Below, piece after piece: positions 61,107 to 64,000 of a stretch of 64,000 bases of DNA. The stretch lies in the NCBI GenBank assembly GCA_038025085.1, contig CM076151.1:9057001-9121000 (forward strand), read 5' to 3'. Numbering within the stretch: position 1 is the stretch's first letter; every line of letters starts with the position of its first letter. This stretch comes from Tetragonia tetragonoides. Lineage: Eukaryota > Streptophyta > Magnoliopsida > Caryophyllales > Aizoaceae. The translations under genes were made by a program, and so were the position numbers. The notes beneath the pieces were generated by a model. It saw only the letters and a list, made by a program, of their open reading frames with translations. It did not search any database and had not been told where the DNA came from.

Positions 61107-61278
61107 TTTTTTTTTTGGTTGGTAAAGGAGAAACTGATGTGGCTAAAGGGCACCTCCTAACGCACGGTCTCAGGTATTTCACGAATTAATTCGTGTAGGT
61201 GCTCCCTATGAGGTTTGAACCCATGACCTAGTGTACAAGTTGCAACTTATTTACCAGTGAGCCAACACCTCTCGAGTT
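61107..61278 (-). mobile_element. tRNA-derived SINE
   Basis: On the minus strand: box A GGTGTTGGCTCACTGGTAAA (about 61251-61270), box B AGGTCATGGGTTCAAACCTC (61210-61229), and a 3' end at the T run 61105-61116. Flanks ATATATGCCAACTTT and ATATATGTCCACTTT (13 of 15 identical) look like an aged target duplication. Confidence 0.75.
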
Positions 61279-61818
61279 ATATATGTCCACTTTAATATAT
61301 AAATGTTTTATTAATTAGACTAGTAAGTTGATGAGTTCCTTCTTTAATCTCAATTTCAAGCTCTCAAGTAGTAGTGTTATTATTTGGAGTGATTATAATT
61401 GTGCTAATTCTATTGGCAAATGAGAGACTGACAGGTAGTTGAGGAAAATAAAAGATATGGGAGATTATCTAAGAGCACATCATAAGAATGATGAGATTAT
61501 TTGAGATTCATCATGCATGACATGCATAAGAATGGTAAAAGTGTATCTTTGTGATAGTAGATTCTGTCTATTATCCTAAAGTTTTTATTAGTATTAATTT
61601 AAATTTTGCAATCTCAGGCTATCTAATTGAGTCATGATGATATCCCCTACAAAAAAAAAATTGAGCAACGATAGACATGGTTTCATGATAGACATTGACA
61701 CATTGTGTCGTTTTACGTGGAACAAACTCATTTTAGAGTTTAATTGTCCAAAATGCCCTTGTCTTTCCTCCCCTTTTCTCATCACTTAGGTCCTATTCTT
61801 TTCGTTATCTTCATACTG
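61279..61818. other. Gene-free stretch
   Basis: No recognisable coding or bounded repeat. Confidence 0.35.
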
Positions 61819-62077
61819 AGGCCCTGTTCTGTTCAACGGAATGGTGCGGGACGGTGAGGAACGAAACGGAATGCAGCATAGAAATTAACGACGAATCGAA
61901 CAGGGCCTGAATTCAATTCATTCTGTTCCGTTTCGTGTCGCATTCTTTACTTCGTTTTGTCTCATATTTTGCTCGATTTTCCACGTTATTCCTCGTTCTA
62001 TTTAGCGTTGTTTATTTCCATTCCGTTCTGTTCCATTCCTCAGCGTCCCACACCATTCCTTTAAAGAGAACAAGGTA
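61819..62077. mobile_element. MITE with long inverted arms and an extra internal arm
   Basis: The left arm (61819-61873, AGGCCCTGTTCTGTTCAACG...) pairs with the right arm (about 62020-62077, ending AAAGAGAACAAGGT) over about 55 bp with mismatches. A third, inverted copy of the tip, GAACAGGGCCT, stands inside at 61898-61908. It is followed by CATTCTGTTCCGTTTCG, matching the complement of the arm. No coding. Confidence 0.65.
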
Positions 62078-62127
62078 TTTACTCTCCTTATCGATTGGAG
62101 ACCCCTTGTAATCAAATGGCTCACTTA

Positions 62128-62410
62128 CTTGTTTGCAATCAAATGCAATGCAATGCAATCGTTTAACAAAAATGTGGGGTGAAAAGTGAATGAGTGAGAG
62201 GAGGCGATGAGAAAAAGTAGTGGGGTTGACTGCATTATCCAATGTAATTACAATTGCTCAACTTTTCCCATGTAATGATGATTACTTTGAATGGTGTAAT
62301 CATTCTCACTTTTTCCTTCTCCTTATTCCTCCATCTCTTTGTTCATTTTCCACATCACATTTACCCTATGAAATAATTGCATTGTATTACATTTGATTGC
62401 AAGTAAACAC
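62128..62410. mobile_element. MITE-like inverted-repeat element
   Basis: Left arm CTTGTTTGCAATCAAATGCA ATG... (62128-62159) is the imperfect complement of the right arm ATTGCATTGTATTACATTTG ATTGCAAG (62377-62404). Inside are several TGTAAT(T)ACA words. About 280 bp, no coding. Ends approximate. Confidence 0.55.
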
Positions 62411-63600
62411 CAACATAGAGGTGTAATATTTGGTGAATGTGAGAAATTTATTTCCAACTTTTATCAATAACCAAGGTCTCACAGGCAAAAATTAAATGAA
62501 ACAAAACTTAAACAGATTGATAAAACCGAAAATTTCATTTTATATAGATGTATAACATTGGCAAATAGGTGAGGGTGATTTGTTTTTCAAAATAAAGAAA
62601 CATTTAAACTTTAGTGACATCCATTTAACAGGTTTAATGTTTTCTTTTCCCATTTTATGGATGGCTTGAAACTAATAGTACAAAAATAGAAACCAATACC
62701 TCACACTCAAGCATCAAAAAGATAGAAACAATTGTAAATGGATAATGATATATATTATCAGATAACCTAAAGGTAATTGACAACATGTCTCCCATCTCTT
62801 TCATGTAAAAATTTTGGAAAGCAATTGTATTTGTTAACGAATAATGGACTAGCAAAAAAAAAATATAAACAGATAAATGATATTGTGAGGTGTAATTTCA
62901 AATACATGCTCTCTTCATATAAGAGAAAATATAACCGATATAACTATATAACCCTTCAGCCCAACTCATTTAGTTAAATGCATTAGTTCAAATTAATCGA
63001 ATTCTGTTTCACTTCTTTCATGTAGGTTTATGTCGTATTCTCATATAGCATCAGCTTTTCACCGGCCATACCAATATATCATAATAATTTATAAATATAA
63101 ATAAATAAAAACCCAAAAAATTTTATAAAAAAAATAAAAAAAATTGCAATATATGGGACACGTGGAGGGACCGGGTAAGGCAAGAAGGCAGCAACATGCC
63201 AATCCTTCCTTTTTGTCTTACCTATATTCCTGTATACTCCTCATCCTTCACTACTATTCCTCCGAAAGAGCAGTAATTTTCTGGTGTTTCAGTAACACCA
63301 CCTGGATATGTTACCCTCTAATACACTCTTGAAAATAAGGGGTGGTTTTGGAGTATTTAATAAATAAAAAAAAAGGAAAAAAATAATTTAAAAATATCCT
63401 ATTAATTGAATAACACCATATAAGCAAATAAGTAGTTTGTTACTTAAACACTACGAAATTTTTCTCCAAAAGAGGAGGGCTCCACTCTTTTCCCTTCCTT
63501 TGCCAATTAGATTGTTGAAACAAAAAAAAAAAAAAACTAAACTAAACTAAATAATTCAATTATGCAAAAGAAAGAAAAGATATTCATTTCCATTTTCCTC
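62411..63600. other. Gene-free stretch before LOG gene
   Basis: No recognisable gene. A-rich runs at 63090-63145 and 63365-63400. Confidence 0.4.
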
Positions 63601-63818
63601 ACATTTTTCTGTGACTGGCCTATATATATTGTTAGGCCCTGTTCCATCTCCTTCCATTGTTAACCCATAACCCATCCCTTTCCCAACTTAACCGACTTCT
63701 CTTTCTCTCTCCTCTTTGCTTGACCATTCCCATTTGCCCACCACCACCACCACTCCTCTTCATTCTCATATAAACAGAAAAAAGTATCCCAGCAAATTAA
63801 TTGAACCCAAAAACAAGA
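63601..63818 (+). promoter_or_regulatory. Core promoter and leader of LOG gene
   Basis: A TATATATA box at 63621-63628 lies about 190 bp upstream of the ATG, followed by a CT-rich leader (63700-63760). A second TATAAA-like word at 63768-63773 is probably too close to the ATG. A piece like the tip of the MITE at 61819 (AGGCCCTGTTC, 63634-63644) sits just after the TATA box. Confidence 0.45.
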
Positions 63819-63977
63819 ATGTGTATTGAGAGCCAAACAGCCCTTGAAGAAACAATGAAAGTTGAAGAAATAGTAAGAATCCCTTCAAGGTTTAAGAGGG
63901 TTTGTGTTTTCTGTGGTAGTAGTGTAGGAAAAAGAGATGCTTACAGTGAAGCTGCCATTCAACTTGGCCAAGAATTG
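63819..63977 (+). CDS. LOG: LOG-type cytokinin riboside 5'-monophosphate phosphoribohydrolase, exon 1
   Basis: The first exon, 53 codons from ATG 63819 ([11 protein letters not shown]), ends in phase 0 before GT at 63978. The gene continues beyond the window. [29 protein letters not shown] is the opening strand and nucleotide-binding loop of the LOG (LONELY GUY) family. These cytosolic enzymes release active cytokinin bases from their riboside monophosphates. The catalytic PGGxGTxxE motif should lie in later exons and cannot be seen. Which of the several plant LOG paralogues this is cannot be decided from exon 1. The in-frame stretch before the ATG has no other ATG. Confidence 0.9.
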
Positions 63978-64000
63978 GTATGTTTTCATTTGCATTAAAC

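Noticed and set aside
1..64000. Bacterial-type features such as CRISPR arrays, operons or phage genes
   Set aside because: All coding is eukaryotic, intron-rich and plant-like; no regularly spaced repeats or phage proteins were seen.

Overview
The window is nuclear DNA of a flowering plant, almost certainly a core eudicot. Genes have many AT-rich introns with GT-AG borders. Five ordinary plant genes can be followed exon by exon, and LTR retrotransposons, SINEs, LINE remnants, MITEs and a Helitron lie between and inside them. The species cannot be fixed from sequence alone.

Layout. 1-824 is the 3' part of a frameshifted DUF295 (F-box-type) gene. A very young Ty1/copia element that carries only gag and protease lies just after it (891-3682, target duplication CTTAT). 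A secreted malectin-like/LRR protein gene follows (4345-7352, +). Next is a 21-exon RAD54 gene (8209-16926, +) with three independent reading-frame lesions. A small SPRISFS-type gene (19377-19847, +) is split by one in-frame TGA. Then come an intact LOH2-type ceramide synthase (21582-27875, -), an intact core alpha-1,3-fucosyltransferase (29725-36114, -) and an intact MCCB gene (38453-46139, +). From 46140 to 63800 there is no host gene, only transposons: a deleted Ty3/gypsy element (48582-53884, -), a 383-bp Helitron (54198-54580, -), several SINEs and MITEs, and a 5'-truncated LINE (57464-58595, +). The first exon of a LOG cytokinin-activating enzyme begins at 63819 and runs off the window.

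The host genes do not form a pathway. They act in DNA repair (RAD54), sphingolipid synthesis (LOH2), N-glycan fucosylation (FUT11), leucine catabolism (MCCB), cytokinin activation (LOG) and the cell surface (malectin-LRR). From memory, Arabidopsis keeps RAD54, a malectin/LRR gene, LOH2 and FUT11 together at about At3g19210-At3g19280, so much of this window looks like an old conserved gene block.

The most unusual things are the two LTR elements. Each keeps the ends needed for mobilisation while having lost most or part of pol in frame. The stepwise decay of RAD54 amid intact neighbours is also notable. Exon borders were placed by eye from splice consensus, codon phase and protein similarity remembered from each family. 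No search or alignment program was run.
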